Source: Agrypnia vestita (Eukaryota > Arthropoda > Insecta > Trichoptera > Phryganeidae). From it: a stretch of 64,000 bases of DNA. The stretch is from the NCBI GenBank assembly GCA_016648135.1, contig JADDOH010023682.1, positions 31,789-95,788 of the forward strand, written 5' to 3'. Position numbers and translations under genes: made by a program. Below the pieces are notes generated by a model that made no database searches, was not told the DNA's origin, and was given only the letters and a program-made list of their open reading frames with translations. Below, piece after piece: positions 49,767 to 62,080 of this stretch. Each line of letters starts with the position of its first letter. Within the stretch, counting starts at the first letter, position 1.

Positions 49767-51023
49767 ATATATGTACACTTCTGTATGCCTTTTTAGATAA
49801 GATATTATTTACATAGTGAAATAAAGAATCATTATAATATAAATTTATATTTTTTCCCTGCCTTATTCCATCACCGGATATTTCGATATCATCACAATGT
49901 TTTTACTGCTTGGAAAAATTCTTCAAAACATTGGTTCAGATTTTTCAGCTACGACGTACTAATTTTTTCAGAGCCCCGCACTAATGCAATTTTTCTCTGA
50001 ATTAAGAGATGTAGAACCTAATATTTCTCTTAATATGTCATTACATGTACGACATATTTAAATTTTCGGAAATTCATTACTAAAGCTCCTTTTTTTATAC
50101 CTAGATATGTAATCAGTCATTATATGTATTGAATAATCGGTTGGGGAGGTTCATATAAAAGCCAAATAACCTTGCTGCAAATTGTTCAATATTTAATACA
50201 TCGATACTAAAATACATTATGTTTTACAATTATTGAGATTGTTTAGGTACTATCATGTAAAAAAAGGTGGTATAATCAGGGGAAAGGAAGATAGTGTACA
50301 TTTTTCAGCAGGATTCTAAAGGGTTACTATACAAAAAAAATATTTGATAGATTTTAATTTAATTTGTAATAGATTATTTCAACGCACAATTATTTTAAGG
50401 AAAGGGGTGGTGTAGGTAGGGTGAGTGGAAATTGATTTTTTCATAAGGTGCTACGTAAAATTTGGAACCTACGTTTTGCGCAGGGTTCTGAAGAATAAGC
50501 ATGCAAAATTTAGGTCAAATTTATCAAAGAGTGTAGATTTATATAGAAAACAGACATAAAGACATTGAATTTAAAGATACATCACGTAAAATTAACGTGC
50601 AATATTATAAATAGCGGTTATGAGACAATTGGCGTGATAAACTATTGAGCCAAGTGTTGGCTCACATAGACGAAGGCTCAGCTCAGCTCACATCTTTTTT
50701 GGGTGTCATTGACATGGAAAATTGGTACAAGATGACCATGTAGGTAGTTAGGGCTCCAACTATCTAAAACACAAATTTTGAAAATCATTTTACTTCATAT
50801 ATCAAAAGAAAATATTAAGCTTATTTGTATCGATTACATTAATAGAACTGTGGAAAGGTTTAGGTCTACTCTTAATGAAAGGATCCTACAAGTAAAATCG
50901 TTAATTCTCAAGGGAAAGAAGCCACGGGGAGCAGGTAAAGTGATTCTAGTACAACAATCAAAAGGACACCGGATAAAGTCTTGTCGCATAAATGAGGTCC
51001 GCTCGATCTAGTGATGGATACAC
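49767..51023. repeat. Displaced left end of a gene A/B-type duplication unit
   Basis: It is collinear with 14894-16582 from 'tgtacacttctgtat' through 'tctagtgatggatacac', including the last GR exon, but lacks the 0.43 kb insert found in gene B. Its left end matches the unit A/unit B junction. Its right end matches the point where gene A homology begins (about 2563). Confidence 0.88.
50683..50763 (-). pseudogene. Orphan last exon of a gustatory receptor (B-like)
   Basis: Minus strand, after the acceptor TTTAG: 26 codons beginning IVGALTTYMVILYQFS, then a stop. It is almost the same as exon 4 of gene B, including the start of the charged extension, but a TGA appears after KKDVS, where gene B reads on to SSST. 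No exon 3 lies upstream: homology ends at about 51023, some 60 bases short of where exon 3 would be. It cannot be expressed alone as a receptor. It may be the missing 3' end of gene A. Confidence 0.87.
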
Positions 51024-51396
51024 GACTCATTTTAATCGAGCGGCGCCGCTTGTCAACTCTCCAGAACACCTCCTTTGTTCTCGGTCAATTATAGTTAGAT
51101 TTTTTTTGGGCGTTGACAAAGCAACGGTGAGCGTGGCTATTTATGTATGTATATGGAATGGGTGTGCGTGATTCGACAGGACCGCCACAGATCCAAGAAC
51201 GCAAATCAAGTGCAAATCTTCAAAAAAACCATTTCCGCCCCCAAAATTAATATAAACCCAACTGCTATTTTGGAACGCCAAAGTCTGAGTGTATAAAGCC
51301 GGATTCACACATCAGTGCCAACGTTGGCGTAAGCGTTAGTTCTTGTTTATGAGACAGCGCCCACACATTGAAGTCAAAAACTGCCAATCATATATA
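51024..51396. other. Unassigned sequence between orphan exon block and mariner copy 3
   Basis: No gene or clear repeat recognised. It contains 'cgagcggcgccgctt' and a short stretch before the TA at which mariner inserted. Confidence 0.4.
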
Positions 51397-52646
51397 TTAT
51401 GTCCTTACATATGAAATTGGCGTTTTGCCGTACTGGCAAATTTGATCTCAAATATCTTCTCTTTGGTTAGGAATTCCAAATCCAAATTTATACAGCTATT
51501 TACTCATGTATTTGTGTTTTGAAAATTATAATTCATTTGTTTTTTCCTCAATTGTTTTTTTCTTTGCGTCACTCAGTTGTACGAGTTCTACCGTGGCACC
51601 AGTGCTGCAGTAACGGCTCGAAGGATTAATGATGTGTATGGCGACGGTGCCGCAAAAGAAAACACAGTGCGTTTTTGGTTCCAACGTTTTCGTTCTGGAA
51701 ATTTCGACCTGCAGAACAAGCCCCGTGGACGGCCGGAGACCAAAGTTGATAATGAAGAATTAAAGGCTATTGTGGAAGCGGATCCATCGCAAACCACATC
51801 CGAGTTAGCTGCAGGATGCGGTGTTAGTGATAAAACTGTTTTAATCCACTTGAAGCAAATTGGTAAGGTGAAAAAGCTTGAAAGGTGGGGTACCTCACGA
51901 ATTGAGTGAAGCAAATCAACAAACGCGCGTTGACTGCTGCGTTGCATTACTCAACCGGCACAATAATGAAGGGATTTTAAATCGAATCATTACCTGTGAT
52001 GAAAAGTGGATCCTGTACGATAATCGGAAGCGCTCATCGCAATGGCTGAACCCTGCCGAACCAGCCAAACCATGCCCCAAGCGAAAATTGACTCCAAAAA
52101 AGTTACTTGTGAGCGTTTGGTGGACTAGTGCTGGTGTCGTTCACTACAGCTTTCTTAAATCTGGCCAGACGATTACGGCAGATGTCTATTGTCAGCAACT
52201 GCAAACCATGATGGAAAAGCTAGCTGCTAAACAACCGAGGCTGGTTAATCGCTCTAGGCCACTGCTGCTTCATGATAACGCTAGACCACACACTGCACAA
52301 CAGACGGCTACCAAATTAGAGGAGCTTCAATTGGAATGTCTAAGACATCCACCGTACTCTCCGGACCTTGCCCCAACAGATTACCATTTTTTTTCGAAAT
52401 TTGGATAACTTCTTGCAAAGGAAAAAATTCAACTCCGATGGGGCAGTCCAAACCGCCTTCAAAGATTTTATTGATTCCCGTCCGAATGGTTTTTTTAGTA
52501 AAGGGATCGATGAACTACCTATGAGATGGCAAAAGTGCATAGATAGCAATGGTACATACTTTGATTAAATAAATATATTATAATAAAAAAAAATCGGCTT
52601 TATGTTCCTCCCATACTAAACGCCAATTTCATATGTAAGGACCTAA
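51397..52646 (+). mobile_element. mariner transposon copy 3 (internally damaged)
   Basis: 1250 bp between TA duplications at 51395-51396 and 52647-52648. The left end has one base changed in the first positions (TTATGTCC instead of TTAGGTCC). Otherwise it is nearly identical to copies 1 and 2. Confidence 0.95.
51577..52568 (+). pseudogene. mariner transposase, start deleted and two frameshifts
   Basis: Compared with copy 2, the start codon region is deleted (cactcagttg joins directly to tacgagttc near 51577). One G is inserted near 51888 (aggtggggtacc), so the frame leaves after LERWG. One T is added in the T run near 52386-52394, so the frame leaves after DYHFF. The catalytic motifs TCDEKW, LLHDNARPH and SPDLAPTDYH and the C-terminus RWQKCIDSNGTYFD survive in separate frames. 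The copy is inactive. Confidence 0.94.
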
Positions 52647-54753
52647 TATTGAAAAAATAGACCACATTCCGCGATATATAAATGTTTGTCGGCAAATTGG
52701 ACATTTCGATTTTTTGTCGTTTTTTTCTCCGTTTTTGCGCGCTTTTTTGCAGTTTTCTCTGCGAGTATACACGATAAAAATATTTGGTAAAAAGAATATG
52801 AAAGGCAATTAATTTCCGCATCCAAATTTTGAGCTTTTATTTTTCTTCTTCTTCTTATTTTTTTTCTACGCCCGTTTGAGCGAAAATGGGTTTTTCTTGC
52901 ATATTTTCGTCAGTTTTCAAAATTTCAAAATTCGAATCGGTGAAAAGATAGATAATCACATGACGCATGTGATTTAATTATTTATTTATTTTTTTTAAAT
53001 TTATTTCGTTTTTACGTACTTTTTGCAAACTTTGCGTTTCCTTTCATCACGTTTTTTTCCGAAAGTACGAAGAATATTTTGATTCTAAAAACAGATTATG
53101 AAAGATCCTGACGCTGGAGTGAAACTAATATTAGAACCATATTTTAGTACTTCTTCTTCTTCTTTTTTTTGAACTTTGAAATTTAAAAAATATTATGACG
53201 AATATCTCGGTAAGCGTTTGAGATACTTGGTTGGAAATGATACTGGTGATACATATTAGTATGCTGTAATCGATGCAATAATAACATTTAACATTTTTTA
53301 ATTTTTTACGAATTTTTTAGTGATTTCTTTGTTCAGCGCATAACTGGATGAATTTTGTATGAAATTAGGATATTTTGAATTCTAACGATGAGTACAACTA
53401 TATTGTACCTGTACTCAAAAAATCATAACAATCTGCGTCGTATTACTTAGTTTTTTTTGATAATTTCCTCCTCAAAAAATATAATTATTTAAAAAAATCT
53501 CGAAACAACAAACCCCGATGTGAAATTTCACTACATTAGTGTGAAAAAATGTTCTTATTTCAAATTAAATTAAAACGTCGTCGGAATAGCTTTGACATTT
53601 GCTTCACAACAAAATGTGACATTTCAAAAAAAATACGTGTTTTTGATTTTCAAAATGTATTATACGGTCATTTCTCCTGTTTGGAAAGATATAAATATTA
53701 GAATATGAATGCTATACATGTTTTCAATAGTTTTTAAGAGAAAATTAAAACGTTGTAGAAAAAATTAACGGCCAGTAAAGATATTTAAAAAATGCTGTTT
53801 TTTCTTAGAATTCGCCAAATTGACATTAGTTTTTCACCGAATACTTATTAATGTAAGGGTATTGAATGCAAAATATATTCAGCCTTCAAATATAAGTGGG
53901 TTAAATGTAATATATTCACATATAGATAAAATGTTTTTCAATAGATTTTTGTTTTTTATTGGTTTAGGTACTGCACAAGAAGATATAAAGATAAGATTAG
54001 TTGGAAATAATCCACAGCGGTTTTCATTGAAAAATATGGTATATTATATTTTAAAATCTGTTTTCTGGCGATTTTGTTGATTTCGCAATAAAACCAATCT
54101 ACAGAACGCACATGCAACATGTTAATTATTGATTTTTATAAAAATTTACTTCGCTTCAAAGGAATTTCAACGCTTTGCATTTATAATCTCACATGTACAG
54201 GGGTACAATTTGTGACGTTTTACGAAATTTTTTAGTTTTAAAATCAGCTGTTTTGTCATCTGACAGGTCGACTTCAAATTTCGCACATAAATTATCGACA
54301 TTGACATTTGACAGCGATTACCTGAAATGGCGGCAAAATATTTGTGAGATCTTAATATTTAAAAATAATAAAGAGTATTGTGGTTTACATGTATTTTATA
54401 TGAATAGTACGTGATTTGTACCCCTTTTAAAGTATATCTCAGTGAGTTTTTCAAATAATAAAGATATTAAAAATGATAGTAGTAGGTAGGTAATAAACCA
54501 TTCTATACATTATTGAAAACATTCTTTTCGAAATCAATTCTTCTACTTTTTCTTCGTAAGGTTTTATGAACTTTTGTATGAAATTCTGCATTACTTTCGG
54601 TTTATATTTTTGGAATTTATTTTTTTTAGTTATTTTTTATTTATTTATATACTTCTATTGTTAATTATTTTCTGTTCCATTGTTGCACCTCTTTTACAGT
54701 ATACCTCAATGAGTTTTACGAATATTAAAGATATTTAAAATGATGATAGTAGA
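52647..54753. other. AT-rich stretch, no gene recognised
   Basis: About 2.1 kb of low-complexity AT-rich DNA with short frames only. It includes a possible small inverted-repeat element at about 54199-54428 (ends 'caggggtacaa' and 'ttgtacccctt'). A direct repeat of about 65 bp occurs at 54421-54485 and 54687-54752 ('cagtgagttttt...aaagatatt...atgatagtag' type). The dispersed repeat at 54510-54700 is shared with 1-190. Confidence 0.5.
54510..54700. repeat. Dispersed AT-rich repeat, copy 2
   Basis: Same orientation and block order as 1-190. Here it lies between two copies of a 65-bp direct repeat. Confidence 0.7.
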
Positions 54754-56457
54754 TGTTACGGACAGGACAAAGCCTGCGCCTACCGTCAGGCAACCGAACT
54801 TTCGAGTTCTGTGGTTGACGTAATCACGTCATATAAATGGTAGAAATTTCTGATGTGAAATGAAGCAGAGCAAAGGCCCCTTTCAGGGCCAACACCGATC
54901 GCCGTGACCCGGTTGGGGATGGGTACCGTGCCGAGGACAGCGCGCGAGTTCTCGGCTGCGGTGGTTGTCCTTATACGTGTCTCGGCGTCAGGCGGCGGCA
55001 ACCGAGAAAGGGGGAAGCGAATGGGAATGAAGTAGCTTCATAAAATCACATCTCGCTGGGAGCGATGAAAATGCGTACACGACATGGGCTGAAATGTATA
55101 TGTTTTTACTGAGAAATTTTAGATGAAAATCTTAATTTTCAGATTTTCAGAGTTTCTAAAATTATGGAATTTATTGAATTGTTTCAGAGATCTCAATGAG
55201 ACTGAATCACAGTTGTATGTAATAAAAATGTCGCATTTCATTGCTCCAAGTTGAGGAGAGAGAGCGGGAGGTGATTTTATTCCACATGTAAAGAGCATTG
55301 ATGCCTGGTTGCCATGACAACCGGGTATCATCATCATCAGCACTTGGTCACCCCCGAGCCAGTCGGGCGTGAATACCGTGTCTAAGTCGGTAACCTGGGC
55401 GACAGGTCTGGAACTCGCAATTAAAAGATGAATCGAGAGAAATGACGCTCTCGGAAAGTAAAATTACGCCTCGCTTTGAACATGTAAATGTGTTGTACAG
55501 CGTGATCCAGACATGTCTTTCATACTGGCACAATATTGTATTATAAATGCTAATGAATGTCTCTGATTTCAGAATTTGGAATTCCTTGTTGAAATCCAGG
55601 AGCTTGACAGAATTGCATCATGACTGTATGTAAAAATGGAATGTCACATTTTTATTGTTCAATAAAAGAGAAAGCGGGAGGTATTTTTATTTGTGTAAGA
55701 CGCAAGTTTGCCCTATTATCTGAACCATTTTGGTTGAACACTGAAAGTAAAGTCATTTTAAAATCCCGGCAAACTCAGTTGCCGGTCACTTTGAAGAAAT
55801 TACATGGTCAAAAATATTTTATGAAATTTACCTAAAATAAAGAGTTGTCAAGTAAATGCACACACACACACTGCGCGATATAGTGAGTTATCGGCAGTGA
55901 TATGGTAAAAAACACTTTTTTTTCTGATAATTGAATATCTTATGGGAATTAATCAAAGTGAGATTGCAGCTCTCACAGACTTAAAATCAAACTGAAACCC
56001 TTTTTACAGTGTTCTCAACAAGAATACTTCTTAAGTTAATGTGTTTTTACGCATGTAAAGTTGTACCGGGACGCCGGAGAAAGCTAAATGAGAAAGTTTT
56101 CTCCGCGGCCCCCTTTGAAGGCATATAGCGCAAGTAATATTTTCATGACAGAGTTGAAAATATTACTACAAGACGCGCCTAGTCAATACCTATCCATTGG
56201 TAATACTAAGAAAATAATCGATAAACATTTGGTCACTAATTTTTAATGAATTTAATCTGACCACCACTGAGGTAAATTTCCGCCGGAATCACAAAAATAG
56301 AAATAACTTTTGACAGAAGTATCCGATCTTGATGAATCTTTTTGCATCATGATCGCAAAGTAAATACCTATTCAGAGAGTATACACATGCCTATATAGGC
56401 TCATGTTTTGACTTGGAAGAAAAATTGACCTTTTGAACTTTTCTTAAAAGCGCGATA
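54754..56457 (+). repeat. 5' LTR (minimum extent) of the large LTR element
   Basis: It matches 62305-64000 base for base with only scattered differences (for example ggccaacacc versus ggctaacacc). The true end lies further right because the 3' copy is cut by the window edge. Candidate TATA-like 'catataaatgg' is near 54829. Confidence 0.85.
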
Positions 56458-57039
56458 AGTATCAAAAACCACTTTGTCCAAAGACGAAAGTGGTATCAAA
56501 ATACTCGTTAGGGCAAGTACTATGCAGTAATCATGAAAAGCATTGCGTAACAATTAAAATTACCTACTTTATGACCTGATTTAACTTCGACCCTTCACGG
56601 TCGACATAATTAACGCATTTTCATAAATTAGTAGGACCTGCAGGTCCGATGAACTGTGTCACGGCCTTATGCAAGGTCAGGCCTATACGTGACATAGTTT
56701 GTAGCCCTGTGGGGAACATGCAAAACCTGTAATTAACCATTTTTTGTCTTCAGATCGAGATCAGTACGGCCGCTCGCGGGTCTAGTTCCTAGAAAGCGCC
56801 GCGAGATGGCGCCAGTCGCGGTTCAAACCGCGGCGACAGAGAGGGGAGATTTGGCTCGCTCTGATTGGGTTACGTAACATGCTGTCATATCGTATCTTGT
56901 AAATCTCTGAGAACGTTATATAATAAAAAGGTTTTGTAAAGCGGTCACCTGATGCACATTACGTGCGGTGATTTAAACGCTGTCGGATCACTTTCATCTG
57001 CATTTTATTTATCTCCCGATACCTATTTGAGAATTCTGC

Positions 57040-57930
57040 TGGGACCTGACTACTGCAGTGAATCTACGATCCAGCCTCCGCGATCTTCGGCGCCTCTGGC
57101 TGAGAATTTTGGACGACGGCCGGCGCTTCTCTATGACGAATTTCGCATCACAGCGAAAGTATGCTGTTTGACACGAGACACCCGTGCTGTATTTCTTCGG
57201 CCATTACTACGCTTCTTGGCCGACGGAGCGGACTGAGCGGACCGCCCTATATTTTGTTTGTTCTGTCCGGAACAAGCTGGTCCTGTCGAGACGGAATGCT
57301 GAGCTTCGCTTCACCACAGCAGAGCAACTGGCCGTACTCAAGCCAGTTCACCGTGCCTCGCTTCATCACAGCGCAGCCGAGAGAGAAGCCGCCTTCCATG
57401 AGAGCCAGCGGCGACCTGAGCCCCCGACTGATGCACGATCCTTCACGGGGGGAGAATCCTGATGACCTGATGATCCACGACGACCCGGATGGTGCCCCTG
57501 ATGGTCCGAGATGAGGACCAGTCGGCGCCAACCTGGAGCAGCCATCGACGGCACCCCGAGGAGAGGTGCCCTCCCCCGCAGCGACTGTGAATGCAGCCAG
57601 CAGCGCCCTGACGTGAAGGGCGCGGTCCAATGCAGTGACGGCAGCGGTCCACCACCCTCAGCGTGGACCACCCGACCAACCTGGAGCGGCCAATGCTGAC
57701 CTGGGCCGACGCCGGCCACACCCGCTCCGACCTATGGTGGTCAACTTGCCGTGCCTGTCGGTAGCCGCCAATGCCAGCTAGCCAGTTGAGACCTGAGCTG
57801 GAGGTGCCCTGCCGCAGCCGACAGGATAGAACGCCAGAGCACATCATGGCGTAATAATGTAAGTGACACTGCACACATATATTTATTTTTTGGTGATGGG
57901 TTTGAAAAGGTGTAGCATAATGGCACACTT
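57040..57930. other. GC-rich internal region with overlapping open frames on both strands
   Basis: Up to six frames of 60-160 codons overlap on both strands here (for example minus 57928-57443 and plus 57161-57514). They are rich in G, P, R and S and match no family I know. High GC removes stop codons, so these are likely chance frames. No start context or conserved motif favours one of them. Confidence 0.45.
57443..57457 (+). other. Internal second copy of the polypurine motif
   Basis: 'ttcacggggggagaatcct' here resembles 'ctgcacggggggagaatgtt' at the 3' PPT. It may be a central polypurine tract or a duplication. Confidence 0.45.
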
Positions 57931-58499
57931 CGTTGAGAAGGAAGAGGGCGGCAAAGCCATGGCCTTCGCCTCAGCGAAGTATAAGTGGCGAAACAAGCCA
58001 GTTTCAATTCATTTGAAATTTGAAAGTTTTTGAGATTTGAAAATTTTTGGAATTTAAAAGATTTTTGAATTTAAAAATTGTTCAAAAAAGTGAAAGAATT
58101 TTTGCCATTATGGGCCTTTTCTTAATGAATGAAAATAGAGGGCGTGAACACCCCGCCCTGCCTCTGATGTTAAATTTCAGCCACGCCAAAATACGTGTAA
58201 AAATACGTGTAAAAATACGTGTGAATATATACGTGTGGAATACATAATATGTGTGAAAATATAATTGTCTGCACGGGTGAATATATACATGTGAGATAAT
58301 AAGTGTGAAATATGTTTACATTTAAAAAATGTTTGAAAATATTCTCATAACCCGTGCGACCAAATTGTCGCCGCCGCCGCAGCGAAGCGACAGCGCGGCC
58401 CCCCAACGACCGCTGCGGCGCACCGCGGAGCTATAGAGATGCTCGCAAAATTTAAAGAATTAGCGCGCAAAGTAAAAACTTTGCACGCGCGATGAAAGA

Positions 58500-58720
58500 A
58501 AGATGAAGAAATAATAATAATAAAAATAATAAAATGAAATTTTATAAAGTAATTTTATTTTCAAATATAAAAGTGAAAAATGAAATTTTATAAATTTTAT
58601 TTTAAAATATAAAAAAGTGAAAAATGAAATTTGTGAAATAATTTTATTTTCAAAAATATGAAAAGTGGAAAATGAAATTTTATAAAATAAATTTATTTTC
58701 AATATTTATTAAAGTGAGAA
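58500..58720. repeat. AT-rich tandem repeat, about four units
   Basis: Units of roughly 55-60 bp, each carrying 'gtgaaaaatgaaattttat' (or close to it) followed by 'aattttattttcaaa'. Just upstream, 58190-58225 has three copies of 'aaaatacgtgt'. Confidence 0.75.
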
Positions 58721-59344
58721 AACGCGCGTGTGTTGTGCAACTATGTGAAGGTCACTTACGACCGCGCGCATGTGATAGCCACTCGAAAAGTAATTTAAAA
58801 GGTATACTGGCAGATCACATATCCGCGCCGCCATGCCCTGGGTCAGGACACACACACGCATACAGCGGTCGCTAGCAGCGCGAGCTCAGATGCAAGCTCA
58901 TTTTATCTACAGCGATTTGCTCGCTAAAGAATTGCCGTCGCGGCCCGCGTCAAAGAAACGACGCATCGACGTAAATATTATAGAAGGCGCTGCTCGCCAA
59001 ATACCTACTGGCCAGCAAGAAAGAGACCGCTTGTGAAAACGAGAAAGACGGATAAAATGTGGCATGTGCCGAGGCATACCGGGCGATAATAAATTAATAT
59101 TTGAAAGTAGCCCCCCATGCCTTGCCAAAAGCCGAGAAGGCGGCGCGGGTAGCGACGTTATACTTACCGCATGTGGCACAATGTGGCGATATTTAATCCC
59201 AACGAGTCGGGAAAAAATACGCGTTTAATTGATGCAACAAGGAATGCCGCAGTGAGTCGCGGATGGATAAGTTTTTGCACAAGTCGGGACGGCTGGAAGC
59301 GCCTTTAGCACCGCTAGGTGGCGCAACCTCCGGCCTAAGCGTAT

Positions 59345-59479
59345 CACGCACGTGAAAGAGAGAGCACTATGCTCGACCGATGAGCGCGTCACGCACGTGA
59401 AAGAGAGAGCACTATGCTCGACCGATGAGCGCGTCACGCGCGTGAAAGAGAGAGCACTACACTCGAAGGACGAGCGCGC
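59345..59479. repeat. 45-bp tandem repeat, three units
   Basis: Units start at 59345, 59390 and 59435, each opening cacgcacgtg (third: cacgcgcgtg) and carrying 'aaagagagagcacta'. The period is a multiple of three. In the minus frame 59665-59225 it gives three 15-residue units of the type SSVEHSALSFTCVTR. Confidence 0.88.
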
Positions 59480-61499
59480 AATGCACATGGGAAGAGAGAG
59501 AGGTACGATGACGTAGTCCGCCGAGACAGAGAGAGACAGCGATAACAGAGCTCGCACCTCAGCGGAGAGCTTGACGTCACCACTGAAAGTACCTACAGCG
59601 GCGGGAACGCGCTGTAGGTACTTCTGCAACGCCTTGCGAGGGCATACCGCGCGATAGATGGGCAAGAATTAATGAAATTTATGGAATTCGCGCGAAGCAG
59701 AAGCCTCTCTCTATTCCGCGGATGGAATTGCCAGCGGCTTTCATTACCACGGTAGTGAATGTCGCTAAGAAAATCAAAAAAAAAAAGAAGGAATTAATAA
59801 ATAATAAATGTAATAATTTATAGATTATGGCGCACTGTACTATTTAAAAAAAAAATGGTAAAAGTAACTAGACAAGATGAGCTTGTCCAAACAGCCGCCA
59901 TAGCGCATCTAACGCCTGGCGGGAAATTAAGAAAAATAAATATACCATAAAAAATGGTCGGGGCAATGTAAGCCGAGATCAGACCGAAAGTTGGCCATTC
60001 ATGATGTAAATTATATATGTGCGTCGAGCGACTGGTCGGGCTGATGAATTAAATAGCTGTGTGGTTTCTGAATTAAATAAAGTTAATAAAAAATACTGGT
60101 GGAGCCAAGTGTTATATGTGGATTAGTGACCATGGCTCAATGTGTTATGAAAATGCGCATTCTAAAGTGGCAAGTGCGCCGGAATCGTAAATACCACCAC
60201 TGCTATACACAAGACCAGGCGCGGCACATGTATTTGGAATGAAATTTGAGACAACACCGACTGAGCGGTGTCACGGTCCGCCAGAAAGAGACGGCAACAA
60301 CCTGCCCTATCGCGCGGCGGAACGCTTGATGTCAACATAATGAAAAATACCTACCGAGTCATACGCTGGAAGTGCGAGCGGATAGAAAGCCGCACGACTG
60401 CCGCTAATAAAAAGACAGTATGACGATTCGGCGGAGTAACGTGGCCAACTCTGACGAAGATTGCGCGTAGTGCGGTCACGCAGGTAATAGTGTTGATACC
60501 GCGTGGTGTGACGCGAGCCTATTACGCGCACTCAGAGGAAAAGTGTCAAAATGGAATCTAATGAGAATCCAAGTAGAATCTGGCAAGAGCCGAATCTCAT
60601 GAAAATGACCAGTCGCTAAGACAAGTGTTTGATGAGCGATACGGTGATAATGAAATTCTTGCTTGGTGATGGGAAAGCCTTGTGCGGCTATTGAAAATAC
60701 ACATATAAAATGTGAACAATAACAACAAATATGAGTCATGCTGAATCAGCATACGGGCGCGAGAGTAGCGCCGCCGGCAGAGTGAGATAGAAGACGTCAT
60801 CCCGAGCCTTGGGCCGCGGTGCGATGACGTCACTCGCCGCCCGAGAGAGAGAGATAACGATGCGATCGCCAAAGCGAGACCGATGATGGTATCCGCATCC
60901 TCCCAAGTGTTTGAAGTTTTACGATAAAAATTGGTACATCTTCATTTCCATTAATGTGACAAATTTGGGGTTTTTTCTTGCAATATTATTTGATGATATT
61001 TTTTGCGGGAAAAATAATGAGGCATTTTTGTGTAATTTATATTTCCAATGACTGTTGCATTTTATGTTATGAAGTAAGGATCACTTGGGGACGCCTAGGG
61101 CGTCATGGTGCACTCATTGTCCGCCTTCCGAGGAGTTGAGCGTACTTGAGACATGCGAGGATCACTCTCCTTTTGAGGCAATCCCCGTGCTTATGTGGGA
61201 ACAGAAATTATGTGGAATTTAACCTACTGGTTTTATATGTATTGGGTCTCGTTTGAGACAATAAGACCGTATTTATACGGCATTGAGAATTACATTTTTG
61301 CCTTGCACAGTGGGGACCGCTCCTGCATGTCGCGAGGGTATGGACGGACCTGGTCCGTGTGATTGTTATTTCCAGAGAAGGAGCGTTCAGACTGCAGGCT
61401 GAGTGCCCCGCCTAGAGCGCCCGGAGGGAGGCGCGCTAGGTATTTGGCTGGCGTTTGTAAGTATGAGTACTCACCGCTTGGTTAGACCAAGTGGCAAAG

Positions 61500-62080
61500 G
61501 GCCGCCCACGCCAGAGAAGGAGCAGCCGCCAACTTGATGGTGACCCAAGTGGCGACATGGCTGCAGGAATGAGGTATCTGCTAGCTTGGTGAAAGATCCA
61601 AGAGGCAAAGGGCCGCCCCGGGCCATAATGCGGGGTTCGAGCTGCCAACTTGATGGTGACCCAAGTGGCAAAATGGCTGCAGGAATAAGGTATCTGTCAC
61701 CTTGGTGAAAGATCCAAGTGACAAAGGGCCGTCCCAGGCCTGGTATGGGGACCAAATTATTTGTCATCTTGGTGAAAGACCCAAGTGACAAAAAGGCCGT
61801 CCCAGGCCTAGTATGGGGACCAAATTATTTGTCATCTTGGTGAAAGACCCAAGTGACAAAAAGGCCGTCCCAGGCCTAGTATGGGGACCAAATTATTTGT
61901 CATCTTGGTGAAAGACCCAAGTGACAAAAGGCCGTCCCAGGCCTAGTATGGGGACCAATTATCCACCATCTTGGAGGAGAACCAAGTGGCGGAGGCCAGC
62001 GCCGCGGTCACTTAGACCTGCGCCGGTTGTGAGCCGTCCCAGGCCTAGTATGGGGAATGAATCATCTGCCATCGTGGAGG
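61500..62080. repeat. 68-bp minisatellite in the LTR element
   Basis: Near-perfect units start at 61752, 61820, 61888 and 61955 ('ccaaattatttgtcatcttg...'), and more diverged units lie on both sides from about 61500 to 62080. The period of 68 is not a multiple of three, so the array is not a coding repeat. Confidence 0.9.

Noticed and set aside
57161..57928. Overlapping frames in the LTR element as gag or accessory genes
   Set aside because: Several frames are open on both strands at once because of high GC, and none shows capsid, zinc-knuckle or enzyme motifs.
58460..58702. 80-codon F/K-rich frame
   Set aside because: It is a translation of an AT-rich tandem repeat.
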